Part shown: positions 28,075-36,903 of the stretch, piece by piece | Numbering within the stretch: the stretch's first letter is position 1 | How the letters are laid out: each line of letters begins with the position of its first letter | From: CAYVVT01 sp964454335 | GTDB lineage: Bacteria; Fidelibacterota; UBA8477; JABMPR01 | DNA: 64,000 nucleotides | Assembly: GCA_964454335.1 (NCBI GenBank) | Contig: CAYVVT010000013.1 | Span: forward strand, 1 to 64,000 | Direction of reading: 5' to 3' | Made by a program: the position numbers and the translations under genes | Notes under the pieces: generated by a model | What the model saw: the letters and a program-made list of their open reading frames with translations, nothing else | Told to the model about the DNA's origin: nothing | Database searches by the model: none

Positions 28075-29196
28075 TTGCGCATCACTCTAGTCAGTCCCGG
28101 CCCTCCATATCGGGGGGGTATTTCCGATTTAAGTACCTTGATCTACACAGAGTTGGTCAAGAACCACACAGTCCAGTTCATCAATTTCAAGCGCCAGTAT
28201 CCCGGACTCCTTTTTCCCGGGAAGACAGAATACAAACAAGGCGAGGTCAGTGTCGAGCTGGAGACCGAACGGATCCTGGATTCGATGAATCCACTAAGCT
28301 GGCTGAAGGCGGTGAAGCAAATCCGCGAATTTGAACCGGATGTGGTGCTGTTCCGCTACTGGCATCCATTCTTTGCACCCCTCATCTCCTCCATGAGCAG
28401 ACGTCTGAAACGGGCTGGTATCTCCGCAGGTCTGCTGGTGGACAACCTCCTGCCACACGAACCAACTGTTCTGGATAAAGCACTTGCCAGAATGGTGGTG
28501 AATCCTGCCGACTGGATCTTTACCATGTCCCAGGCAGTCAGCGCTGACGCCCGTGAGCACACAGGGATCAATCCAAGACGAACGCTGTTCCATCCACTCT
28601 ATGGCCTTTTTGCCGATCAGATACCCTCTGCTGAGGCACGCCAAGCCCTCTCCCTGGATGAACGACCGGTATTATTGTTCTTTGGATTGATCAGGCCTTA
28701 CAAAGGATTGGACGACTATCTCAGAGCCCTGGCTGACTTGAAGAAGCGTCAGGTGGAATTCCAGGGACTGGTGGTGGGCGAGAGCTATGAGGATCCCGGG
28801 AAATATCATAAGCTCATCAATGACCTGGCCCTCTCGGATGATGTACGCTTTGTTGACCAATTCGTTCCCGACAACGAAGTGCCGGTCTATTTCAGCGCTG
28901 CAGATGTACTGGTCCTGCCATATAGAAGTGCCACCCAGAGTGGCATTGTCGGTATCGCCTTTCAACAGGATCGGCCTGTGATCGCCACACGCGTTGGTGG
29001 TCTGGATGAATATGTCACTGAAGGTGTAACAGGTTATTTGGTGCCACCGGAGGATCCAGCTGCACTTGCCGAGCGTCTGGAATTCTTCATACGTCATAAC
29101 GAAGCGCAGCCAATGAGCGAGAATGTAGCCCGGATGAAATCGCGCTTTGGTATCAACCGTTTCTGCAGGGAATTGCTAGAGGCGCTTGATGAATGA
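28075..29196 (+). CDS. Family 4 glycosyltransferase (GT-B)
   Basis: This 373-residue GT-B protein begins RITLVSPGPPYRGGISDLS, an N-terminal donor/acceptor loop. Its C-terminal half holds VLLFFGLIRPYKGLDDYLRA, RFVDQFVPDNEVPVYFSAAD and VIATRVGGLDEYVTEGVTG, the nucleotide-sugar region of GT4 enzymes. It starts with TTG and ends overlapping the next glycosyltransferase by 8 nt. Sugar specificity cannot be read. Confidence 0.9.
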   Translation: MRITLVSPGPPYRGGISDLSTLIYTELVKNHTVQFINFKRQYPGLLFPGKTEYKQGEVSVELETERILDSMNPLSWLKAVKQIREFEPDVVLFRYWHPFFAPLISSMSRRLKRAGISAGLLVDNLLPHEPTVLDKALARMVVNPADWIFTMSQAVSADAREHTGINPRRTLFHPLYGLFADQIPSAEARQALSLDERPVLLFFGLIRPYKGLDDYLRALADLKKRQVEFQGLVVGESYEDPGKYHKLINDLALSDDVRFVDQFVPDNEVPVYFSAADVLVLPYRSATQSGIVGIAFQQDRPVIATRVGGLDEYVTEGVTGYLVPPEDPAALAERLEFFIRHNEAQPMSENVARMKSRFGINRFCRELLEALDE

Positions 29197-30034
29197 TCTT
29201 CCGGTAATCTGCATCATCCTGCTGAACTGGAATGGCGTGGATGATACACTCGAATGCCTGGCATCCCTCAGGAAGGTCGGCTATCCGCGGCTGCGAATAC
29301 TTCTGGTGGATAACGGCTCAACAGATGACTCGGTTCAACGGGTTCGTGAAACATATTCCGAAATAGAGATCCTGGCACTGGAGGAAAATCTTCTCTTTGC
29401 CGGCGGTAATAATGCCGGCCTTGCCCATCTGGATGATCAGGATATCGATTATATTGTATTTCTGAACAATGATACGGTGGTCGATCCTGACTTCCTTCAA
29501 CCATTATTGAAGCGATTCGGGTCTGAGAAGAAGGCGGGTATGGTTGCCCCCAGGATCCTGTACCATGGGAGTACAAAGGTCTGGTACGATGGCGGCGGCG
29601 TGAACCTGTGGACCGGGCGGGTCGCACATAGGGATATTCGCAAGGAATTGAGTGATCTGTCCACTCAGGCACATGCTACCGGGTATATCACAGGTTGCTG
29701 CCTGATGATGCCCAGAGCCCTTGCCAGCGAACTGGGCGGATTCGATGAGGCATTCAGCATGTACGCCGAGGACGTGGACCTGTCCCTGCGGATCAGCAAA
29801 GAGGGCTATGAGTTGTGGGTCGAACCGGACAGTATCGTTTATCACAAGGTTTCGAGCTCCCTTGGCGGAGCTTTCTCCCCGAAGAAGCTGCGTCGTAAGG
29901 GCAGCTCCCTGTTGAAATTGCTGGGACGGCACGCCCGCTGGTACCAGTGGCCGACAATCGTAGTCAGTCAACCACTGTTGCTCACCTGGGACTTCATGCA
30001 TCTGGCCTGGTATAAACTCGCGAAGGAGTCCTGA
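29189..30034 (+). CDS. Family 2 glycosyltransferase, rhamnosyltransferase-like
   Basis: This 281-residue GT-A protein has CIILLNWNGVDDTLECLASL, LLVDNGSTDDS, FLNNDTVVDPDFL and GGFDEAFSMYAEDVDLSLRI, the pattern of WbbL-like rhamnosyl- and related transferases. It has no membrane helix except a weakly hydrophobic C-terminal patch. It overlaps the GT4 gene upstream, and its stop shares one base with the methyltransferase start. Confidence 0.92.
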   Translation: MNDLPVICIILLNWNGVDDTLECLASLRKVGYPRLRILLVDNGSTDDSVQRVRETYSEIEILALEENLLFAGGNNAGLAHLDDQDIDYIVFLNNDTVVDPDFLQPLLKRFGSEKKAGMVAPRILYHGSTKVWYDGGGVNLWTGRVAHRDIRKELSDLSTQAHATGYITGCCLMMPRALASELGGFDEAFSMYAEDVDLSLRISKEGYELWVEPDSIVYHKVSSSLGGAFSPKKLRRKGSSLLKLLGRHARWYQWPTIVVSQPLLLTWDFMHLAWYKLAKES

Positions 30035-30801
30035 TGCGGATCGCAGAGGTACTCCAGGGTACGCTTCGGCATCCCATGAGCCATAGATTCGGTTTCTGCC
30101 CCATCTGTGGGCACCGTACCGTTTTCCTGTGTCTAGATCCCGTCACCGCCAGAAACAACATGTACTGTATCCGCTGTGTCAGCGCTTCGCGCAATCGCCA
30201 TCTAGCTCTGCGAATGCTGCAAGACATGGATAATCCGCCACGCTCATTGAGATCGCTGGCCCGAGGCACGGAACTGAAGATCCTGAATGCAAACCGGGGG
30301 GATGCCATCTCGAAAGCCATGGGTGCGAACGAAAATTATCATTCCTTCATCCTGGATCCCGATGTGCCCCTGGGCCATAGCTTTGCACCCCGTGAGACAT
30401 GTCAGAACCTGGAGGAGCTAGAGTTCGAAGACGCCGCCTTCGACATTCTCATCACTGAAGATGTCTTCGAACACGTGTACCGGCCTGCAAAGGCTTTTCA
30501 GGAGGTGTATCGCATCCTGAAACCAGGGGGCTCGCATTATTTCACCATCCCTTTCAACTTCACCGGACAGACTGTTACCCGAGTGGAGATGGACGGGACC
30601 GAGGAGGTTCATCATCTCCCTGCGCACTATCATGGCGACAAGATCAGGGGCCAGGTCCTGGTCATCAGCGATTTCGGACGTGACCTCATGGATGATCTTA
30701 GTTCAATTGGATTCCAGACAGATGTTGCATTCTCAAGATATACCGATCGAAGGTATGGGATCGTTGACAGCTTTGTGTTCCGTTCCATAAAGCTCGTATA
30801 G
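30034..30801 (+). CDS. Class I SAM-dependent methyltransferase with N-terminal zinc ribbon
   Basis: In this 255-residue protein, residues about 21-51 hold two CxxC pairs (CPICGHR and CIRC), a zinc-ribbon typical of methyltransferases in polysaccharide loci. A methyltransferase type 11 domain follows (FDILITEDVFEHVYRPAKAF, RILKPGGSHYFTIPF). The usual glycine-rich SAM motif I is poorly recognisable (LKILNANRGDAISKAM). It probably methylates a sugar or lipid-linked intermediate, which is inferred from context. Confidence 0.85.
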   Translation: MRIAEVLQGTLRHPMSHRFGFCPICGHRTVFLCLDPVTARNNMYCIRCVSASRNRHLALRMLQDMDNPPRSLRSLARGTELKILNANRGDAISKAMGANENYHSFILDPDVPLGHSFAPRETCQNLEELEFEDAAFDILITEDVFEHVYRPAKAFQEVYRILKPGGSHYFTIPFNFTGQTVTRVEMDGTEEVHHLPAHYHGDKIRGQVLVISDFGRDLMDDLSSIGFQTDVAFSRYTDRRYGIVDSFVFRSIKLV

Positions 30802-30810
30802 GATGACGCC

Positions 30811-31938
30811 ATGAGCTACAACCTGGTTTGGTTCTCAGAAATTAAATGGGATTATCTGCGGACCCGTAAACAGCAGATCCTTTCCCGATTTGGTCCGGAA
30901 TGGCGCATTCTGTTCATAGAACCCTACAAATCTGGCGTGAAACAGAACTGGATACCCCGGCAGTATGGGAATCTGTGGGTAGTCACGATCCCCATGCTCA
31001 AATCACCACCGGAATCTCGGGAGGGTGGTCTGCTGGCGAGTCCTGTATTTCAAGCCATTAATCAGACATGTTGTTGGCTGTTGTTCAAAGCCTGGAGTCT
31101 TGTCCACGGTTTCCATAAGGCCGACAGGATAATAGGATTGAGTAACATCTACTGGGGTAAACTGGCGATCCGACAGGAGGCATCCTGTCATTTCTATGAT
31201 GCGAACGACGCTCATCTGGATTTCCCGAACGTCCCATCGTGGGCAGCGGAATTCATCGAACCCTATGTTGAAGGTGCAGACCTTGTTTTCTCGGTAAGTC
31301 CGGAGATATCGCTACAGGTGGAAGCCATGGGCGGTGATACGCCCGTCCTCCTGGGCAATGGTGTCGAATACGAGCATTTTGCAGAAGAAAAGGATCCCAT
31401 CGCGGATATTCGTCCAGAAACAGGTCGTCTGCTGGGCTATGCCGGAGCGATGGACTGGCTGGATCCTGATCTGCTGTTTGAGATCGCATCAACCTTTTCA
31501 GACGACCAGATCGTCCTCCTGGGGCCCTGCATCAATCCTAATTGGTGGGAGCGACAAAAAAGGCTCCAGGCTGCTCCCAATCTCAGCTACCTGGGTAGAA
31601 TTGACTATTCCGATCTGCCGGGCTATGTACAACAGTTCGATGTATGCATGATCCCTTTCCTGAAGAATGAGCTTACGAAACCCTTGAATCCCAACAAGTT
31701 ATATGAATACTGTGCCACGGGGAGCCCCGTGGTATCCATGGACTACAGTTCCACCATTGCAGGTCTCAGGGACATCATCGATGTAGCCTCCAGTCCGGCG
31801 GAATTTTTAGAGAAACTTGCTGCTGCTACTGCTGAGGGGGCGGAAAAACGCAAAGCCCTTGCCCGGGAAAACAGTTGGGATTCCATTTCTGAAAGAATGC
31901 AGAGCGAGCTGATCTCATTAGTCTCGGAGAAAGATTGA
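30811..31938 (+). CDS. GT-B glycosyltransferase of the polysaccharide cluster
   Basis: This 375-residue protein begins SYNLVWFSEIKWDYLRTRKQ. Its features LLGYAGAMDWLDPDLLFEI, LSYLGRIDYSDLPGYVQQFD and NPNKLYEYCATGSPVVSMDY match the C-terminal nucleotide-binding half of group 1/GT4-like transferases acting on cell-surface glycans. The start is ATG with a moderate upstream site. Its stop overlaps the flippase start. Confidence 0.88.
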   Translation: MSYNLVWFSEIKWDYLRTRKQQILSRFGPEWRILFIEPYKSGVKQNWIPRQYGNLWVVTIPMLKSPPESREGGLLASPVFQAINQTCCWLLFKAWSLVHGFHKADRIIGLSNIYWGKLAIRQEASCHFYDANDAHLDFPNVPSWAAEFIEPYVEGADLVFSVSPEISLQVEAMGGDTPVLLGNGVEYEHFAEEKDPIADIRPETGRLLGYAGAMDWLDPDLLFEIASTFSDDQIVLLGPCINPNWWERQKRLQAAPNLSYLGRIDYSDLPGYVQQFDVCMIPFLKNELTKPLNPNKLYEYCATGSPVVSMDYSSTIAGLRDIIDVASSPAEFLEKLAAATAEGAEKRKALARENSWDSISERMQSELISLVSEKD

Positions 31939-33266
31939 TGGCTCGTCTGCAACGCTTCTTCATGCGGATCTTCAAACCAGGGACCTTCGCCAACAGCGTT
32001 GCGGTTCTGAGTTCCGGTACCATTGCCGGGCAGGTCCTGGTGATCCTGCTGTCACCTGTGATCACCCGGATCTATTCTCCAGCGACTATCGGATCAGCGC
32101 AGCTGGTCATTGCCATTGGCGTGACCATATCCGTTGTGGCCTCACTGAAATATGACCTTGCCCTGCCCATGGCCCGGAACGGAGAGTCCACCCGGCTGCT
32201 CCAGTTGGCGCTCGGACTCATCCTGGGCTTCACTTTGCTGGCAGCTGTAGCAGTCATTGCCGTTGAAGCTCTGGACATGGATACTGAGCTCCTGCGCAAG
32301 ATCGAGGGGCTTACCTGGTTCATACCAGTATTGCTGCTATTTGAGGCTGTTTACGCCCTGCTGTACCTCTACTTCATCAAGTTCGAACGCTTCCGTACCG
32401 GAGCACTGGCGAAATTCAGCATCCTGGGCGGTACGGCGATCCTGCAGGTGGTTCTGGGATTGGTTCTCAACCCGGAAGAGGACATTTATCTATTCGCATA
32501 TGGCGGTGGTCTGCTGCTGGCGTTGTTCACTATGACCATCGTGTTGATCCGTCAGGGGGAAGCTCGTCAGCTTGCGTCAGTGGACGGTCGGGCGATCCGG
32601 GCTGTAGCCGCTGAGTACAAGTATTTCCCACTGTTCTCTACCTGGAATTCGCTGGGAAGCGTATTGGCCAGGCATCTGCCACTCATCCTGCTGGCCACAC
32701 TCTATTCTGATACGCAGGTGGGTCTCTTCGCCCTGGGTATCAAGCTGTTGAACATGCCCATCAATCTTATTTCCATGACCACCAGCAATGTGTTCTATCA
32801 GAGGATCTCCAAGTACCACCAGGAAGGGATCCGTGTCGTACCGTTCTTTATCTCAATTGCCTGGAAACTGTTCGCTTTGGGCATTGTACCGGTTGCCATC
32901 CTCATGTGGATCGGCCCACAGCTGTTCGGCTTTGTCTTCGGGGCAGAATGGACCGAGGCGGGCCGGATCGCCAGGATCCTGGCGCCCATGTACCTGATCC
33001 GCTTTGTGGCAACGTCAGTGAGCAACACCTTTCCGGTATTCAAGAAACAGTATTACTCGCTCATCTGGAACCTCGTCTTCAGCCTGGTCATCCTGGCGCT
33101 GTTCTTGGAAGTGGCTCCAGGTCTGCAATTCTTCAGCCTGATGAAGTTGTATTCAATCATTACAGCCATCATGTACCTTATCATGTTCGCCGCATCGATC
33201 ATGGTCTCCATCCAGGGCGACCGGGGCAAAGGAGCAGTTGACAAAGAAACGGGTCCTGAAGAGTGA
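31938..33266 (+). CDS. Wzx-like polysaccharide flippase (MOP superfamily)
   Basis: This 442-residue, very hydrophobic protein has about 12 helices and starts with a short basic segment (ARLQRFFMRIFK). The pattern NSVAVLSSGTIAGQVLVILLSP near the start and ITRIYSPATIGSAQLV are characteristic of oligosaccharide flippases (Polysacc_synt family). It moves lipid-linked oligosaccharide across the inner membrane. The ATG at 31938 (in TGATG with the previous stop) is preferred over TTG three bases earlier. Confidence 0.92.
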   Translation: MARLQRFFMRIFKPGTFANSVAVLSSGTIAGQVLVILLSPVITRIYSPATIGSAQLVIAIGVTISVVASLKYDLALPMARNGESTRLLQLALGLILGFTLLAAVAVIAVEALDMDTELLRKIEGLTWFIPVLLLFEAVYALLYLYFIKFERFRTGALAKFSILGGTAILQVVLGLVLNPEEDIYLFAYGGGLLLALFTMTIVLIRQGEARQLASVDGRAIRAVAAEYKYFPLFSTWNSLGSVLARHLPLILLATLYSDTQVGLFALGIKLLNMPINLISMTTSNVFYQRISKYHQEGIRVVPFFISIAWKLFALGIVPVAILMWIGPQLFGFVFGAEWTEAGRIARILAPMYLIRFVATSVSNTFPVFKKQYYSLIWNLVFSLVILALFLEVAPGLQFFSLMKLYSIITAIMYLIMFAASIMVSIQGDRGKGAVDKETGPEE

Positions 33267-34204
33267 GTTCACAAATACATCTGACACTGGATCCCCATCG
33301 GGATGATATACAGAACAGTCTGCCGCTATTCATGCGTGTTTGGTGGCTGGACTGTGTTGCTGGGAATGATTGGAGTTATCGTCAGGATCCAAGGGATAGT
33401 GGCGTCCTGTTGTGGGTGGTCTATCGAAAGCGAAGATTTGGCCGGCAGATGGCTGTGATGCCACCACTGACACCACATCTGGGCCCCGTGGAGATCATCC
33501 CGAAACCTGATGGTGAGATTGAAGTGAGATCCTCACTGAAGCTGGGGGAGGATGATCTGCGGTGGCTCCAGGACTACGCATACGTATCGCTGAGTACAGG
33601 GCCGGGTATCAGCCTTGCGCCGGATGAAGGCATTGCCTGCAGGGGCAAGGATCGAATGACCCACCTGATCGATACCCGGCAGGGTGAAGATAGTATCCTG
33701 TCATCCATGAAAAAGAAGCGCCGCTGGGCAGTACGAGCCGGTGAACGGGAATTCAAGCTCAAGTCTAACGGTACGCTGGATGAGATCTGGGAAGCCGTAA
33801 GAGGTACATTCGAACGGAAAGGAGTGGATTGGACCTTCTCCCGGGCAATGGTGGACCGGATCCATGAAGCTGCAGGTAAACGGGATTGCGTTGCCATCCA
33901 TTGTGCCTATCCACATGACAGCGATGACCTGGCTGCCGCAACCTTCTTCATCTGGGATCATCAGGATCTGTACTATCTCCTGGGGGGGCATACGCCAGCC
34001 GATAACAATTCCAAGGCTACCTCAGCCCTGATCTGGTCTGGGATAAAACTGGCGAGGGAGAAGGGTGTCAGTTTTGATTTCGAAGGTAGTATGGATGAGA
34101 AAATTGCCAGCCATTTCAGGTCTTATGGATCCCGGGCAGTCAATTACATGAACCTGCGCTATTTTGGATCTAGATGGATCAAGCTGTATAAGCGTATATT
34201 CTGA
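33263..34204 (+). CDS. FemAB/GNAT-like protein of polysaccharide loci
   Basis: This 313-residue protein is of the FemAB-type double-GNAT group (GNAT_acetyltransf_6-like). Visible elements are a TPHLGP segment, KKKRRWAVRAGEREFKL, the AAATFFIWDHQDLYYLLGGH strand and VSFDFEGSMDEKIASHFRSY near the end. Related genes occur in exopolysaccharide and exosortase loci, where they are thought to transfer acyl or aminoacyl groups. No exosortase is seen here. It begins with GTG inside the flippase stop. Confidence 0.82.
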   Translation: MSSQIHLTLDPHRDDIQNSLPLFMRVWWLDCVAGNDWSYRQDPRDSGVLLWVVYRKRRFGRQMAVMPPLTPHLGPVEIIPKPDGEIEVRSSLKLGEDDLRWLQDYAYVSLSTGPGISLAPDEGIACRGKDRMTHLIDTRQGEDSILSSMKKKRRWAVRAGEREFKLKSNGTLDEIWEAVRGTFERKGVDWTFSRAMVDRIHEAAGKRDCVAIHCAYPHDSDDLAAATFFIWDHQDLYYLLGGHTPADNNSKATSALIWSGIKLAREKGVSFDFEGSMDEKIASHFRSYGSRAVNYMNLRYFGSRWIKLYKRIF

Positions 34205-34206
34205 AT

Positions 34207-35331
34207 ATGAGATCAAGCGAACTGAAAACGCTCCTCACTGGAGGATTTGAGCCTGCTCAGGATCAAGCTTTCGTCAAGGATTTTGCTTACAACCCGCTGA
34301 ATCTCGAGGGTGATCTGCTCAGACCGGTTATTGACGAGTATCTACTCGACCAGGGTATAGGGCGGCCAACCTGGCCTGAGAACAAACGCTTCGCAGTTTG
34401 CCTTACCCACGATGTGGACGAGGTCTCCCAGTACCATCTGGGACAGAATCTACGCTATCTGCTCAGGAAAGTCCCGGTAGTCAATGCTGCCGAAAAAAAG
34501 ATGCTGCGCCAACAGCGTCGCAATACCCTACCGGCTATTCTGAAATCTGTGGGATCGGGACCTGATCCATTTGAGCAGATCCACAGGTGGGTTGAGCTGG
34601 AGCAAAAGTATAACGCCACTGCCACCTGGTTCTTTCCACCAACCCGCATCGGTATGAGGCATCCCTCCGACTGCAAATTCAGCTACAGCCAGCGCTGCTC
34701 ATATCAGGGTAAGTCACTGAAGGTGAGTGAGTTGATCCGCCTTTTGAAGCGGGAAGAGAATGAGATAGGGCTGCATCCAAGCTGGCGCGCAGCCGGGACC
34801 GTCGACGAAATGCTGGCTCAAAAACATCAATTGGATGAGTTGCTGTCGGAGCCCATCGTCAGTGTGCGTAATCATTTCCTGCGCTACCTGCCCGGTGAAA
34901 GCCATGAGATCCAGGCTCGGGCAGGATTTTCATTCGATTCAACTCTGGGCTACAACGACGCTGTGGGTTTCAGAAGGGGAACCTCATACCCCTTCCCAGT
35001 GTCAGATATCGGCGATGGACTGCTGGAGATCCCCATGATCATGCAGGACAGTGCGCTGCTGTTGGACAGCAAGGGGATGCGTCTGGATGTGGATACCGCC
35101 ATGAGATACTATGATTTGCTCGTCCAGCGGATCGAGAACACCGGCGGTGTTCTGACCCTGTCGTGGCATCCACACATGATCTCCGTACCGGGTTACTTCG
35201 AGCTGTATACTCAGATGCTGGCAGATATCGTCAAACGGGATGTCTGGTTCACAACAATTGAAGGACTGGGTAACTGGTGGCTGCAAAAGCAAAGCAGAGA
35301 TTTGCTTAATATCCCGGATTTATTGCCTTAA
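34207..35331 (+). CDS. Polysaccharide deacetylase-like protein
   Basis: This 374-residue protein has the NodB-type metal motif FAVCLTHDVDEVSQYH (D-D pair) and later EIGLHPSW and LTLSWHPHM for the other active-site histidines. An insertion (about 85-130) of basic helices is common in the long form found in capsule and O-antigen loci. It probably deacetylates a glycan or acts as a degenerate relative. It starts 2 nt after the FemAB-like gene. Confidence 0.85.
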   Translation: MRSSELKTLLTGGFEPAQDQAFVKDFAYNPLNLEGDLLRPVIDEYLLDQGIGRPTWPENKRFAVCLTHDVDEVSQYHLGQNLRYLLRKVPVVNAAEKKMLRQQRRNTLPAILKSVGSGPDPFEQIHRWVELEQKYNATATWFFPPTRIGMRHPSDCKFSYSQRCSYQGKSLKVSELIRLLKREENEIGLHPSWRAAGTVDEMLAQKHQLDELLSEPIVSVRNHFLRYLPGESHEIQARAGFSFDSTLGYNDAVGFRRGTSYPFPVSDIGDGLLEIPMIMQDSALLLDSKGMRLDVDTAMRYYDLLVQRIENTGGVLTLSWHPHMISVPGYFELYTQMLADIVKRDVWFTTIEGLGNWWLQKQSRDLLNIPDLLP

Positions 35332-35356
35332 TATCTTCCCATAATCCCGGGAAATC

Positions 35357-35509
35357 ATGAAGTACTCAATATACCTCACCATTCTCTTCTCAGCCATTTT
35401 CTGCAATGCCCAGAACCATGTTCTCTGGTTCGATGGATCGTCCGGACACATTCAACTGAACAGTGCAGTCATCGATATCCTCCTCATCGTGGACCTGATA
35501 CTTAACTGA
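35357..35509 (+). pseudogene. Remnant of a secreted LamG/dockerin gene (50 codons)
   Basis: An open frame of 50 codons starts with a signal peptide (MKYSIYLTILFSAIFCNAQ). It continues with HVLWFDGSSGHIQLN, which matches the beginning of the LamG gene at 46163-47077 (MVLSLDGANSYLEL). It then ends SAVIDILLIVDLILN-stop, which aligns with the dockerin end of that gene (DIGDIVVLVQIILS-stop). The whole middle is missing, so this looks like an in-frame internal deletion of a paralogous gene of about 300 codons. A functional mini-protein is possible but less likely. Confidence 0.55.
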
Positions 35510-35573
35510 TTTCCCGAAGACGATACCGGTATTGATTTGTTTTGCTGCAAGCAGGCTCTGACTATCATTTGCT

Positions 35574-36890
35574 ATGGTTGAGCGGAATCTTCCCAACGTC
35601 ATTTTCATCTCCCTTGATGCCACACGCTTCGATACGGTTTGGGCAACTGAGAATGAATCGATACTGCCGTTCCTGAACGGCTTGAAAGGGAATTCTCATC
35701 ACTTTACCCGGGCATATTCCTGCTCACCGTGGACCCCACCCGCGCATGCCAGCATGTTCACCGGTCTATACCCACATGAACACGGGGTACAGGAGGGTCG
35801 GCTCTGGCTGCCGGACGAACTGGAAACAGTGGCAGCTTATCTTGGTGGCAAGGGCTACCACACACTGGGGATCTCGTCAAATCCTATCCTGGGTCCCATA
35901 ACAAATCTGAGCAAGGACTTCAGCACATTCTACGAACTCTGGAAGAATCCCCAACACGTCTCCACGTCGGCGCAATACCTGCGCTTTGACGAGATCATCC
36001 TCGGGTCCCAACAGGTCGTCGAGGAAATGCTGCACCACCTGGATGATCAACGGTCAGAATGGAGCGGGGAGCCCATGTTCCTGTTCGCCCAGTTCATCGG
36101 TCCGCACAATCCATATGATCCCGGAGAGGAAGCCCGCCAAGCATGTGTAGGTCTTTACCCTGAACCGACCTGGGAGTACGTGGAACGCATCAATCGCGAT
36201 TGGCGCCCCTATTATGCCGGTGATCGGCAGCTGGATGAGTCTGCCCGTCATCTGATGAAAGATCTTTATCGCGCTGAACTCTATGATCTTGATCGTGGGC
36301 TTGCCCGATTCTTCAACCACCCCTGGATAGCAGAACTACGTGAGAACGCCAACGTGATCATCACGGCTGATCATGGGGAGATGCTTGGCGAACTCGGACA
36401 CATACACCACCTGTTCAATCTCTATGAACCGCTCATTCACATCCCATTGCTATGGCAGGAGCCAGGGATGAATGAAGGACGTGTTCACGAACAATTGATA
36501 CAGCATACGGCTCTTTTCCCGGTTCTGAAAAGACTGTTGGGAGGTGAAAATCTGGAGGGGGCGCTGTCACAGGTATCGATAGACTCCGCAACAGCCGTCC
36601 TCCGGGAACCGGTTGAGATCCTCCAGGGGCTGGCAAAGGTCTCCCCTGAGGCCACTGAAGCATTTCGGGAAGACTTGGTTGCCCTCAGAGGAGAGCAACT
36701 TAAATTCATCTGGCACTCCAGAGGCAGGCATGAAGCCTACCAACTGGACCAGGACCCACTGGAAGAGCAAAACCTATATCTGACGGATCCGGAAAGATTC
36801 GACCATCTGAAGGAGCAGGCTGCCGGACTGGTAGGTGAAGCATCGGCCAATGATATGCTGCAACGAATGAAAGATCTTGGCTACTACTGA
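35574..36890 (+). CDS. Sulfatase-like alkaline phosphatase superfamily hydrolase
   Basis: This 438-residue protein has the superfamily metal motifs VIFISLDATRFDT and ITADHGEMLGELGHIHH. The nucleophile position is in SCSPWTPPAHASMFTGLYP, with C50 in C-S-P-W-T. Classical type I sulfatases need C/S-x-P-x-R, and here T54 replaces the arginine, so formylglycine maturation is doubtful. It may use T or S as a phosphotransferase, phosphodiesterase or phosphonate-monoester-hydrolase type. No signal peptide is visible, so it is cytoplasmic. Position in the cluster suggests work on glycan precursors. Confidence 0.82.
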   Translation: MVERNLPNVIFISLDATRFDTVWATENESILPFLNGLKGNSHHFTRAYSCSPWTPPAHASMFTGLYPHEHGVQEGRLWLPDELETVAAYLGGKGYHTLGISSNPILGPITNLSKDFSTFYELWKNPQHVSTSAQYLRFDEIILGSQQVVEEMLHHLDDQRSEWSGEPMFLFAQFIGPHNPYDPGEEARQACVGLYPEPTWEYVERINRDWRPYYAGDRQLDESARHLMKDLYRAELYDLDRGLARFFNHPWIAELRENANVIITADHGEMLGELGHIHHLFNLYEPLIHIPLLWQEPGMNEGRVHEQLIQHTALFPVLKRLLGGENLEGALSQVSIDSATAVLREPVEILQGLAKVSPEATEAFREDLVALRGEQLKFIWHSRGRHEAYQLDQDPLEEQNLYLTDPERFDHLKEQAAGLVGEASANDMLQRMKDLGYY

Positions 36891-36903
36891 TAAGGAAATA
36901 CGG

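Noticed and set aside
35390..35623. 77-codon frame on the - strand across the LamG remnant
   Set aside because: It overlaps the beginning of the sulfatase-like gene and has no recognisable similarity; most likely chance.
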